From the NCBI GenBank assembly GCA_013298025.1, contig JAAFJE010000008.1:62001-126000 (forward strand): DNA of 64,000 bases, given 5' to 3'. This document shows, piece by piece, positions 35,144 to 43,098 of the stretch. The stretch is from Cytophagales bacterium (lineage in GTDB: Bacteria > Bacteroidota > Bacteroidia > Cytophagales > Spirosomataceae). A program made the position numbers and the translations under genes. Within the stretch, counting starts at the first letter, position 1; each line of letters begins with the position of its first letter. The notes under the pieces are model-generated. The model was given only the letters and a program-made list of their open reading frames with translations. It did no database searches and was not told where the DNA came from.

Positions 35144-36082
35144 TTAGGCTTTAATCGAAAGTAAAATTTTATCTAACTCTTCTTGCGAACTAAACGGTAT
35201 TTTGATTTCTCCCTTACCTTTATCGTCGGCTTTTACAGTTACTTTCGAGCCAAAATAGGCTTGAAGTCTAAACTGCAAGCTTCTAATTTCTTGTTTTACG
35301 CCTCCGCCTTTGGCTTCTACGCCACTAGCCAGCAAATTGGCATTAGAAAGCTCTCGTACTGCTTCCTCTACTTTTCGTACCGACCATTCTTCGGCAATGA
35401 TTTTATTAAAAATAGATAGCTGTTGCTCTCGGTTGTCGATATTGATGATGGCACGTGCATGACCCATCGAAATTTTATTGTCACGCAAGGCTACCTGAAT
35501 CACATCGGGAAGTTTGAGCAAACGAATGTAATTGTTTACGGTCGTTCTGTTTTTACCCACACGGTCGCCGAGTTCTTCTTGTTTGAGGCTACATTCGGTA
35601 ATCAAGCGTTGGTAGCTTAGGGCGATTTCGATGGCATTGAGGTTTTCTCGCTGAATGTTTTCGATAAGAGCCATTTCCAACATTTGTTGGTCGTCGGCGG
35701 TACGAATATAAGCAGGGATCGTTTTCAAGCCTGCACGCTTAGAAGCCTGCAAACGGCGTTCACCCGAAATCAGTTGGTACTTATTAGGTGCTAGTTGACG
35801 CACCGTAATAGGCTGGATAATGCCCTGCACACGGATAGAGTCGGCCAATTCGTTTAGGGCTTCCTCATCGAAATGGGTACGAGGTTGGTATGGGTTTGTT
35901 TCTATCAGGTCAACCGAGATTTCATTCATCGAACTGATTTGCTCTAAACGCTGTGGACGTTCTACAGGCACAGCAGGTTTGGCATTGCTCGTTCCATTCA
36001 CTGAATCGGAGTCCTGTAACAAAGCTCCCAAACCTCTGCCAAGTCCAACACGTTTTTTTGCAGGTATTTCCATTTTACTCAT
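35144..36082 (-). CDS. parB: ParB chromosome-partitioning protein
   Basis: 312 residues. An N-terminal ParA-interacting peptide (RVGLGRGLGALL) is followed by the CTPase/parS-clamp domain with NPYQPRTHFDEEALNELADSI, GIIQPITVR and GERRLQASKRAGL. The helix-turn-helix (LKQEELGDRVGKNRTTVNNYIRLLKLP) and a C-terminal dimerisation region complete it. It loads at parS sites and spreads to organise the origin region. It lies 37 bp downstream of parA in one operon. Confidence 0.96.
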   Translation of the reverse strand: MSKMEIPAKKRVGLGRGLGALLQDSDSVNGTSNAKPAVPVERPQRLEQISSMNEISVDLIETNPYQPRTHFDEEALNELADSIRVQGIIQPITVRQLAPNKYQLISGERRLQASKRAGLKTIPAYIRTADDQQMLEMALIENIQRENLNAIEIALSYQRLITECSLKQEELGDRVGKNRTTVNNYIRLLKLPDVIQVALRDNKISMGHARAIINIDNREQQLSIFNKIIAEEWSVRKVEEAVRELSNANLLASGVEAKGGGVKQEIRSLQFRLQAYFGSKVTVKADDKGKGEIKIPFSSQEELDKILLSIKA

Positions 36083-36119
36083 GATTAAAACATTTTAAAA
36101 ATTAATATTCGGCTTAAAT

Positions 36120-36899
36120 TTATTCCTGCGTTACATATCCATTTTTGGCTAAAATCTCACGAGCCAAATTGAGGTAGCTTATTGCTCCTTTGCTTTCAGA
36201 ATCGTGGGCGATGGCAGGAACCCCAAAGCTTGGCGATTCCGACAAGCGGATATTTCGTGGAATAATGGTATTGAAAACCATGTTTTGAAAGTGTGTAGTG
36301 ACTTCGGCTACAACTTGGTTCGACAAACGCACACGCAAGTCGTACATGGTAAGTAAAATTCCTTCGATAGTAAGTGCGGTATTGAGGCGTGATTGAATAA
36401 TCTTGATTGTATTGAGGAGTTTACCCAAGCCTTCTAAGGCAAAATATTCGCACTGTACTGGGATAATTACGGAGTCGGCAGCCGTGAGGGCATTGATTGT
36501 AATAAGCCCCAGCGAAGGAGAGCAGTCGATGATGATAAAGTCGTATTCATGCAGCACCGTTTGCAAAGACTCCTTCATTTTTTGCTCTCTGTCTTTGAGG
36601 TTAATCATCTCAATTTCAGCACCTACGAGGTCGATATGAGATGGAATCAAATGTAAGTAGGGCAAATCGGTTTCAATGATGATGTCTTGCACGAGTACGC
36701 CATCGACCATGCACTCATAAATGGAATTTTCAATTTCCTTGGGGTTATACCCAAGCCCCGACGTAGAGTTTGCCTGTGGGTCGGCATCTACAATCAAAGT
36801 CCTGAATTCTAAGGCCGCAAGGCTTGCTGCTAAGTTGATAGTGGTAGTAGTTTTACCAACTCCCCCCTTTTGGTTGGCAATCGCAATTACTTTACCCAT
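36120..36899 (-). CDS. parA: ParA partition ATPase
   Basis: 259 residues. KGGVGKTTTTINLAASLA is the deviant Walker A with signature lysine, IVDADPQANSTSGLG the switch I region, and DFIIIDCSPSLGLITINAL the Walker B. It forms ATP-dependent dimers on DNA to segregate ParB-bound origins. It heads the parAB-DUF5683-dapB cluster. Confidence 0.96.
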   Translation of the reverse strand: MGKVIAIANQKGGVGKTTTTINLAASLAALEFRTLIVDADPQANSTSGLGYNPKEIENSIYECMVDGVLVQDIIIETDLPYLHLIPSHIDLVGAEIEMINLKDREQKMKESLQTVLHEYDFIIIDCSPSLGLITINALTAADSVIIPVQCEYFALEGLGKLLNTIKIIQSRLNTALTIEGILLTMYDLRVRLSNQVVAEVTTHFQNMVFNTIIPRNIRLSESPSFGVPAIAHDSESKGAISYLNLAREILAKNGYVTQE

Positions 36900-37374
36900 T
36901 TCGATTTTCTGAGTTACTTGTTTCAGTTATTGATTATTAATTACCCTTTATCGGTTATTGAGAGCTTTAGAGAAAACAACGGATAAGGAATAACAAACAA
37001 CGAATAACTCAATCTGCTTTCAAATATCAATCTTTCAAGCCAGATTTACAAAAAGTGTTCCACAAATGTTTCACGAATATAGAAAACTTTGAGGAATAAC
37101 ACCAAGCACAAGCGTATAATCTTTGTTAAAAATCAAGGATTTAATCAAAAAAAAATATAGCCTATATGCTAACCTTTATAGATTAAATACATTCTTGAAA
37201 AAATACAATTTAAAACGAAGTCTATTATTTTTGTAGCCGTTTTGAGAAGGATTGGCATAGCGTGCATTAATTTAATTTAAAAACAGATTAGGTTTGTATT
37301 TTAATTAATGCTTATCTTCACTTCTAAACAAAATTACCCAACTAAATTTAATTATAAACTTTTATCAACCATTT
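36900..37374. other. Intergenic region between parA and the POT transporter
   Basis: About 475 bp between divergent genes. A TAnnTTTG match (TAGGTTTG, 37289-37296) is a possible -7 box for the transporter, 78 bp from its ATG. TGTTTCACG at 37067-37075 equals one half of the bacterial parS consensus, but the other half is absent. No ORF or RNA gene is recognised. Confidence 0.45.
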
Positions 37375-38817
37375 ATGGCATCAACAACTTCAAACGAAAT
37401 TAATTCGCCTGAGAAAAAAGGCACTTTTCCACGCGCCATTCCTTACATTCTAGGAAACGAAGCTGCCGAACGGTTTAGCTTTTACGGGATGCGTTCTATT
37501 TTACCTACTTTTTTAGTTGCCCAATTCTTCAATCCATCTGGTAATCCAGCTTTACAGGGGGTAGCCGAGGCCAAATCCAACGAAATTGTACACTTATTTG
37601 TAGCCTTAGCTTACATCGTTCCGATGCTAGGCGGTTTGGTTGCCGACTGGTTTTTTGGTAAATATAAGGTGATTTTTTACATTTCTATTCTTTACTGTTT
37701 TGGCCACCTTACGCTTGCCTTGTTTGACCACGACCTCGATATGTTTTCTTTGGGCTTGCTCATCATTGCTGTGGGAGCTGGTGGTATCAAGTCTTGTGTT
37801 TCGGCAAACGTAGGAGACCAATTCGACGTCACCAACGAGCATCTCATGACCAAGGTTTATAGCTGGTTTTACTTTTCTATCAATGCGGGTTCTGTGGTTT
37901 CAAATATTGTTATTCCTCTTATATATGCCTCTATCGGAGCAGCATGGGCTTTTGGTGTACCCGGCATCTTGATGAGCTTGGCGGCTTTAATTTTTTATTT
38001 GGGTCGTAAAAAATATGTGCACGTTCCCCCTTCTGGTATCAATCGTGACAACTTCGTGTTTATCTCATTTAATGCCCTTAAAAATTTGGGGGCTCAAAAA
38101 AAAGCAGGAGAAACGTGGCTAGATGCAGCCAAAGCTGAATACAACCCCGAGAAAGTGGAGGGCGTAAAAGCCGTTTACAGGGTTCTTGCCGTATTTGCGT
38201 TTATCCCAATATTTTGGGCTTTATGGGACCAAAATCTTTCAGAGTGGGTTTTACAAGCCAAAAAACTTGACCTTAACACAGGCATTGGATTTACGTTTTT
38301 ACCCGAACAAGTACAAGTATTAAACCCTTTGTTTTTGGTCAGTTTTATTCCTGTATTTACCTACTTTGTGTATCCATTTTTTGAAAAAATAGGCATTCAA
38401 ACTACGCCTTTGCGTCGTTTGGGAGCAGGCTTTTTTCTTACGGCTATTTCGTTCGTCATTATTTCTCTCATTCAAACGAGCATCGACGGGGGCGGTAAGC
38501 CTTCGGTTTGGTGGCAAATATTGGCGTATTTGATTTTGGCTTGGGGCGAAATTTTGGTGTCTGTTACGGGCTTGGAGTATGCTTATACCAACTCGCCTAA
38601 AACCATGAAAAGTACCATGACAGCTATATGGTATTCGGCTGTTTCGATTGGCAACTATGTAGTGTCTTTGATTAATGGAAATATCGCTAAAGGAGGATTT
38701 TTTGCCCAATTGACTGGTGCGTCTTACTATTGGTTTTTTACAGGCCTGATGTTTCTCAGTACTTTAATCTTCATGCTGATTGCAGGCAGATTGAAAGAAA
38801 CGAGGTTTGTAGGATAG
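37375..38817 (+). CDS. POT/PTR2-family proton-coupled peptide transporter
   Basis: 480 residues with about 12-14 hydrophobic segments. NEAAERFSFYGMRSILPTFL is the PTR2 signature (ExxERFxxYG) in TM1, where the glutamates and arginine couple protons. MLGGLVADWFFGKYKVIFYIS is the TM2-TM3 loop, and FYFSINAGSVVSNIVIPLIY is the second PTR2 signature. It imports di- and tripeptides with protons. No linked peptidase apart from pepP 13 kb away. Confidence 0.92.
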   Translation: MASTTSNEINSPEKKGTFPRAIPYILGNEAAERFSFYGMRSILPTFLVAQFFNPSGNPALQGVAEAKSNEIVHLFVALAYIVPMLGGLVADWFFGKYKVIFYISILYCFGHLTLALFDHDLDMFSLGLLIIAVGAGGIKSCVSANVGDQFDVTNEHLMTKVYSWFYFSINAGSVVSNIVIPLIYASIGAAWAFGVPGILMSLAALIFYLGRKKYVHVPPSGINRDNFVFISFNALKNLGAQKKAGETWLDAAKAEYNPEKVEGVKAVYRVLAVFAFIPIFWALWDQNLSEWVLQAKKLDLNTGIGFTFLPEQVQVLNPLFLVSFIPVFTYFVYPFFEKIGIQTTPLRRLGAGFFLTAISFVIISLIQTSIDGGGKPSVWWQILAYLILAWGEILVSVTGLEYAYTNSPKTMKSTMTAIWYSAVSIGNYVVSLINGNIAKGGFFAQLTGASYYWFFTGLMFLSTLIFMLIAGRLKETRFVG

Positions 38818-38948
38818 AATGGTTATCGGTATAAGTTATTGAGTGATTGAGCGGGTTGTTAGTTAAGTTTTTTATCTTTAAGCACTTATAGGCTTATTTT
38901 TGTTTAAAATAAAATGTAACTTCCTGAAAAGGAACACACTAATTCGTC

Positions 38949-39132
38949 ATTGACAATTAAGGCTGTACGAAAGTTTGGTTTTATCCTTCAAATACAATTG
39001 TGGTAGCGGCAACCCTTGCGGTTGCCATTTGGAATGTGGCAACCGCAAGGGTTGCCGCTACCACAAAAAATGCGAATAATAAGCACGCTTTTGAATAAAA
39101 TAAAATCCTTCGTACACCACTAATTGACAATT
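38949..39132. repeat. REPIN-like palindromic element, copy A
   Basis: About 184 bp. The core is a perfect 30-bp inverted repeat (38998-39027 with 39037-39066) around a 9-nt loop. Each arm holds GTAG followed by its own stem-loop, GGCAACCCTTGCGGTTGCC, the layout of a REP sequence, with the two in head-to-head orientation. Outer imperfect terminal repeats (ATTGACAATT... and ...AATTGACAAT) bound it. The same element lies at 47755-47938 with aligned flanks and no indel on the left side. No ORF inside. Confidence 0.8.
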
Positions 39133-39239
39133 CACAATTTTAGATATGGGATTTTTGATTGTAAAATTGGGTAAAAAGTATTTGCCTCCGCAATCAAAAA
39201 TCCTATATTCGATATAACAACAGCCTCATTCCTAGCAAC

Positions 39240-39584
39240 ATGGAACTAAAACTTTTGGTCATCAGAACTGCCCAACCAGCACAAGTCGCTGATTTTTATA
39301 GGCTATTGGGATTCGTTTTTGTGTATCATCAGCATGGGACTTCGCCTTATCATTATTCGGCGGTTTTGGGCAAAGGCATCTTAGAAATTTATCCATTAGC
39401 CAACAGCCAAACAATGCCCGACCAACACCTCAGATTAGGCTTTCAGCTTGACGATTTCGACGCTACGCTTGAAAAGTTGCAAGCAAATAATATTACTTTT
39501 GTATCGCCTCCTCAACAAACGCCCTTTGGCTTGATGGCTGTAGTAGCCGACCCCGATGGCAGAAAAGTAGAGCTTTATCCATAA
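39240..39584 (+). CDS. VOC-family (glyoxalase/bleomycin-resistance fold) protein
   Basis: 114 residues made of two beta-alpha-beta-beta-beta modules. The first runs ELKLLVIRTAQPAQVADFYRLLGFVFV and the second LRLGFQLDDFDATLEKLQANNITF. AVVADPDGRKVELYP is the typical VOC ending with a possible metal-ligand Glu. It is a single-domain cytoplasmic protein with no obvious substrate. It converges on the ABC exporter gene with an 10-bp gap. Confidence 0.85.
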   Translation: MELKLLVIRTAQPAQVADFYRLLGFVFVYHQHGTSPYHYSAVLGKGILEIYPLANSQTMPDQHLRLGFQLDDFDATLEKLQANNITFVSPPQQTPFGLMAVVADPDGRKVELYP

Positions 39585-39594
39585 ACGATGCTTG

Positions 39595-41352
39595 TCACTG
39601 CCCCAGATATTGCATTTTGTGCAGTTGGGCATACCAACCATCTTTTTCTAAAAGGCTTTCGTGCGTTCCTTCTTCTTTGATTTCGCCTTTGTCGAGTACC
39701 AGAATTTTATGGGCATTTTGGATGGTCGATAAACGGTGAGCAATTACGATGGCGGTGCGTCCTTTCATCAATTTGGCAATCGCCTGCTGAATCATTTCTT
39801 CAGTTTCGGTATCGACAGACGACGTAGCTTCGTCTAGCACAATAATTTTGGGGTCATGCACCAAAGCCCTTACAAAAGAAATGAGTTGTCGTTGTCCAAC
39901 CGATAGCGTCGCTCCTCTTTCCATTACGTTGTAATCGTAGCCACCGGGAAGTTTTTCGATAAAATCATGGGCACCGACCAATTTTGCAGCCTCCATAATT
40001 TTTTCACGGCTGATATTTTTATCTCCAAGCGTGATATTGTATTCGATGGTATCGGAAAATAAAAACACATCTTGCAATACTACGCCAATTTTACTCCGCA
40101 AACTACGCAATTCATAATCGTGCAAATCTATTCCATCAATAAAAATCTTCCCTTGATTTATTTCGTAAAAACGACTCAACAAATTAATCGTCGATGACTT
40201 TCCTGCCCCTGTAGCACCCACCAAAGCGATGGTTTCACCTGCTTTTACTTCAAAAGAAATATTTTTCAATACATATTCTTCATCATTATAGGCAAACCAA
40301 ACATGGTCGAAAACGACGTTTCCTGCCAAATGCTTGGCTTCATACTTGCCTTGATTGGTCGCATATTCTTCCGAATCGAGTAATTTTAAAATTCTTTCGG
40401 TCGAAACAATGCCCATTTGTAAGGTATTGAAACGGTCGGCCAAAAAACGAATAGGACGAAAAAACAGGTTCATAAACATAATAAACGCCGTGAGCGTACC
40501 CAAGGTCATGTCATGGTGTAAAATTTGTTTTGAACCAAACCATACAATCAAGCCCGTTCCAGCCGCCAGAATCACATCGGCGACAGGAAAATACACCGAA
40601 TACGCCCAAATCGAGCGGATATTGGCATCTCGGTGCGTTTGATTGATGGCTACAAATTTTTGGTATTCTTGTTGTTCTGCTCCAAAAGCCTGTACAATCG
40701 CCATGCCTGTGATATGTTCTTGTACAAAAGAGTTGAGGTTAGAAACTGCCAGCCGTACTTCGTTGAAAGATTTTTTGATATATTCTTTAAAAATATAGGT
40801 CGAAACCACCATAAAAGGTACGGTCAGCAAGCATATCAAGGTCAAACGCCAGTCGGTATAAAGCATCACGGCAGTGATAAGAACCAATTGCAAAATATCG
40901 CCAGCAATAGAAGCCAAGCCTTCCGAAAACACATCGTTGAGCGTTTCGATGTCTGAAACCGTGCGAGTAACCAACCGCCCAATGGGGGTATCATCAAAGA
41001 ATTTTAGCCGTAAATGTAAAATCTTTTGGTACAATTGCACCCGAATATCTCGGATGACCGTTTGCCCAAGCCAACCAGCCAGATAAGAAGTAACAAACTG
41101 CAACAAACCCTGCAACAACAAAATACCCAACATAGCCAATAGCATCAGCGTCAGTCCATTGTAATCGCCTCTGGCAATTTGGTTGTCGATGGTTTGGCGA
41201 ATCAATAAAGGATTGAGCGGTACAACGCAGGCCATTACCATGATTAAGGCTACCAAGCTCCAAAACCGTACTTTGTAAGGACGAATAAATCCGTATATTC
41301 TTTTAAGTATTTGAAAATCAAAAATTTGCCCGCTTTTTTCTTCTGCTCTCAA
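39595..41352 (-). CDS. ABC exporter, fused membrane and ATPase domains (MsbA/MdlB-like)
   Basis: 585 residues. The N-terminal six-helix membrane domain (about 30-315) includes IGRLVTRTVSDIETLNDVF, a typical coupling segment. The ATPase has Walker A GATGAGKSST, the Q-loop GVVLQDVFLF, signature LSVGQRQ (a common Bacteroidota variant of LSGGQ), Walker B KIIVLDEATSSVD and switch IAHRLST. It forms dimers in the inner membrane and exports a hydrophobic substrate (lipid or drug). The substrate is not inferable. Confidence 0.93.
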   Translation of the reverse strand: MRAEEKSGQIFDFQILKRIYGFIRPYKVRFWSLVALIMVMACVVPLNPLLIRQTIDNQIARGDYNGLTLMLLAMLGILLLQGLLQFVTSYLAGWLGQTVIRDIRVQLYQKILHLRLKFFDDTPIGRLVTRTVSDIETLNDVFSEGLASIAGDILQLVLITAVMLYTDWRLTLICLLTVPFMVVSTYIFKEYIKKSFNEVRLAVSNLNSFVQEHITGMAIVQAFGAEQQEYQKFVAINQTHRDANIRSIWAYSVYFPVADVILAAGTGLIVWFGSKQILHHDMTLGTLTAFIMFMNLFFRPIRFLADRFNTLQMGIVSTERILKLLDSEEYATNQGKYEAKHLAGNVVFDHVWFAYNDEEYVLKNISFEVKAGETIALVGATGAGKSSTINLLSRFYEINQGKIFIDGIDLHDYELRSLRSKIGVVLQDVFLFSDTIEYNITLGDKNISREKIMEAAKLVGAHDFIEKLPGGYDYNVMERGATLSVGQRQLISFVRALVHDPKIIVLDEATSSVDTETEEMIQQAIAKLMKGRTAIVIAHRLSTIQNAHKILVLDKGEIKEEGTHESLLEKDGWYAQLHKMQYLGQ

Positions 41353-41428
41353 GGGATGTAAGTCGAATTAGTTAGAAAAATTATCTTTTAAACTGCTTAA
41401 AATTAACATCTCTCGCACAAATTTAGTT

Positions 41429-41436
41429 TAGTTTTG
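41429..41436 (+). promoter_or_regulatory. Candidate -7 promoter box for the inositol monophosphatase gene
   Basis: TAGTTTTG fits TAnnTTTG and lies 30 bp upstream of ATG 41466, a short leader typical of this phylum. No clear -33 TTG. Confidence 0.4.
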
Positions 41437-41465
41437 TACAAAAAAACCCTTTACATTAAATTCTG

Positions 41466-42266
41466 ATGGGCGTGATAGATTTAGAACTTATTACAAAGGA
41501 GGTGAGCATTTTGGCACGCCAAACTGCCCTGTTTGTCAAACAAGCAGCCTCCGAATTTTCGAGAGAAAGTATCGAATACAAAGGCTTAAACGACCTTGTT
41601 TCGTATGTAGATAAACACGCCGAAGAAAGGCTAGTGGCAGGTTTACGCAAAATTTTGCCCGAAGCGGGCTTTATTGCCGAAGAAGGCACAGCCGGCCGCA
41701 CCGACGACCAAGTCTATGCTTGGATTGTGGACCCCGTCGATGGCACAACCAATTATATGCACGGGCTTCCGATTTTTGCCATTTCGATTGCCCTGATGCA
41801 CCACGATACTATTGTGAGCGGCGTAGTGTTTGAGGTAAACAGAGAAGAATGTTTTTCGGCTTGGAAGGGCGGCGGTGCCTACCTCAACGGCGAAACGATG
41901 CGTGTTTCTTCTGCTCGTTTGCTCAAAGACAGTCTTTTGGCCACAGGATTTCCGTATTATGATTTCAAACAAACCGACCAATATTTGGGTATTTTGAAAG
42001 AATTAATGCAAAAATCGCATGGCTTGCGACGCATGGGGTCGGCGGCGGTGGACCTTGCTTATACAGCTTGTGGGCGTTTTGAAGGATTTTTTGAGTACAA
42101 TCTCAAGCCTTGGGATGTAGCAGCCGGCACCTTGCTGGTACAAGAAGCAGGGGGCATTGTAGGCGATTTTAAGGGTGGCGACGATTTTATCTTTGGTCGT
42201 GAACTAATTGCCTCGTGTGCGGTGTTTCCTGAATTACAAGGGATTATTCAAAGTCATTGGCAATAA
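41466..42266 (+). CDS. suhB: Inositol monophosphatase family protein
   Basis: 266 residues. WIVDPVDGTTNYMHGLP is the metal-binding motif (DPxDGTxN), EEGTAG supplies the upstream Glu, and KPWDVAAGTLLVQEAGG is the second family motif with the third metal-ligand Asp. It is a Mg-dependent phosphatase acting on inositol phosphate or similar sugar phosphates. It lies 3 bp upstream of a small FeoB-associated gene. Confidence 0.93.
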   Translation: MGVIDLELITKEVSILARQTALFVKQAASEFSRESIEYKGLNDLVSYVDKHAEERLVAGLRKILPEAGFIAEEGTAGRTDDQVYAWIVDPVDGTTNYMHGLPIFAISIALMHHDTIVSGVVFEVNREECFSAWKGGGAYLNGETMRVSSARLLKDSLLATGFPYYDFKQTDQYLGILKELMQKSHGLRRMGSAAVDLAYTACGRFEGFFEYNLKPWDVAAGTLLVQEAGGIVGDFKGGDDFIFGRELIASCAVFPELQGIIQSHWQ

Positions 42267-42269
42267 GTT

Positions 42270-42449
42270 ATGGAAAATATCATCATCGGCATTATTTTCG
42301 TTGGAGCAGTAGCTTACTTGGGCAATCTTGTACGCAAGAATTTTAGTCCTAAACAAACAGGCTGTAGCAAGGGCTGCGGTGCTTGTGGGGCGATAGATGC
42401 CGACAAAATTGTGGCACAGTTTCAAGAAGTACATCCACCACAAAAATAG
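42270..42449 (+). CDS. FeoB-associated Cys-rich membrane protein
   Basis: A 59-residue ORF too small for most gene callers: MENIIIGIIFVGAVAYLGNL is a membrane helix, followed by KQTGCSKGCGACGAIDADKI with four close cysteines (CxxxCxxC type). This matches the FeoB-associated family of small single-helix proteins. In many genomes they follow feoB and may handle iron. Here no feoB is present. The gene begins 3 bp after the phosphatase stop, so the two are probably co-translated. A strong terminator follows. Confidence 0.8.
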   Translation: MENIIIGIIFVGAVAYLGNLVRKNFSPKQTGCSKGCGACGAIDADKIVAQFQEVHPPQK

Positions 42450-42512
42450 GGCAAAGCCATCAAACAAGGATTGTATCGTCCTGTAAATGTAACGTTTGGT
42501 TTGTCTTTGTAG

Positions 42513-42558
42513 GAGAGGGTTCATTCAACTAATACAGTTGAGTGAACCCTCTCTTTTT
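42513..42558 (+). terminator. Strong terminator after the FeoB-associated gene
   Basis: An 18-bp stem with one G-T pair (GAGAGGGTTCATTCAACT, 42513-42530, with 42536-42553), a 5-nt loop and a TTTTT tail. Its tail (CCTCTCTTTTTATGG) is nearly identical to the boundary of the 63-bp repeat that starts here. Confidence 0.9.
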
Positions 42559-42846
42559 ATGGAACAAGCCATCTTCAAGATGGGAAAGGCTATGTTTTAG
42601 ATAGAAAAACCTCTCTTTTTTATGGAAAATTACTGATGGCATGACTCAAAGTCATGCCATCAGTGGTAAAATCCATCTTCAAGATAGGCTAGGCTATGTT
42701 TTAGATGGGAAAACCTCTCTTTTTTATGGAAAAAGCCATCTTCAAGATAGGCTAGGTTATGTTTTAGATGGAAAATCCACTCTTTTTTATGGAAAAAGTC
42801 ATCTTTAAGACGGGTTAGGCTATATTTGAGATGGGAAAAGCGTGTG
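42557..42846. repeat. 63-bp tandem repeat array 1
   Basis: Four degenerate units, marked by (C)CATCTTCAAGAT starting at 42569, 42673, 42736 and 42799. The last two intervals are exactly 63 bp. The first is 104 bp because a 41-bp piece carrying a tight hairpin is inserted. Units share GCTAGGTTATGTTTTAGATGGG and CCTCTCTTTTTTATGGAAAA. Both strands have an open frame because 63 is divisible by three, but no start or domain supports a protein. Confidence 0.85.
42632..42664. repeat. 15-bp-stem hairpin, copy 1
   Basis: ACTGATGGCATGACT (42632-42646), loop CAA, and the exact complement (42650-42664). It is inserted inside the first repeat unit of array 1. Identical copies lie at 42853-42885 and 44948-44980. 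Confidence 0.9.
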
Positions 42847-42852
42847 TTGCTT

Positions 42853-42885
42853 ACTGATGGCATGACTCAAAGTCATGCCATCAGT
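42853..42885. repeat. 15-bp-stem hairpin, copy 2
   Basis: Identical to the hairpin at 42632-42664. It closes array 1 on the right and is preceded by GTGTTGCTT, as is copy 3 at 44948. Confidence 0.9.
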
Positions 42886-42946
42886 GTGCTTGTTGACCTT
42901 TTACTCATTTATGATTAAAAAAGGATTATTAGCGATAAATAAAATT

Positions 42947-43082
42947 TATTTTTGCTAGAGTGATAAGGATTAAGGGGGAAAAGGTATTAATAGTAGGGGA
43001 GTATCTGTGTATCCGTTAATTGTTTAAACGGATAACAGATACACAGCCAACGGATAACAGATACACAGATAACGGATAACAG
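42947..43082. promoter_or_regulatory. Upstream region of the caspase-FGE gene: -7 box and 22-bp repeats
   Basis: TATTTTTG (42947-42954) fits the TAnnTTTG -7 box, leaving a leader of about 140 nt. The leader holds AACGGATAACAGATACACAG at 43027-43046 and 43049-43068 and a partial copy at 43071-43082 (period 22). A reverse-oriented relative at 43001-43017 could pair with the first copy. GATAACGGATAACA (43068-43081) recurs inverted at 44646-44659 beyond the gene. The role is unknown: operator cluster or cassette end are both possible. Confidence 0.5.
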
Positions 43083-43098
43083 TAAACCAACTAAACAA

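Noticed and set aside
37056-37064. DnaA box or origin upstream of parA
   Set aside because: TGTTCCACA differs at two bases from TTATCCACA and there is no cluster of such boxes.
37067-37075. parS site near parAB
   Set aside because: Only the half TGTTTCACG is present; the complementary half of the 16-bp consensus is missing.
42557-42846. Possible CRISPR array
   Set aside because: The 63-bp units are contiguous with no unique spacers, and there are no cas genes.
42660-42863. Small protein from the minus strand of array 1
   Set aside because: Pure tandem repeat with no conserved start or known domain; kept only as a finding about frame.
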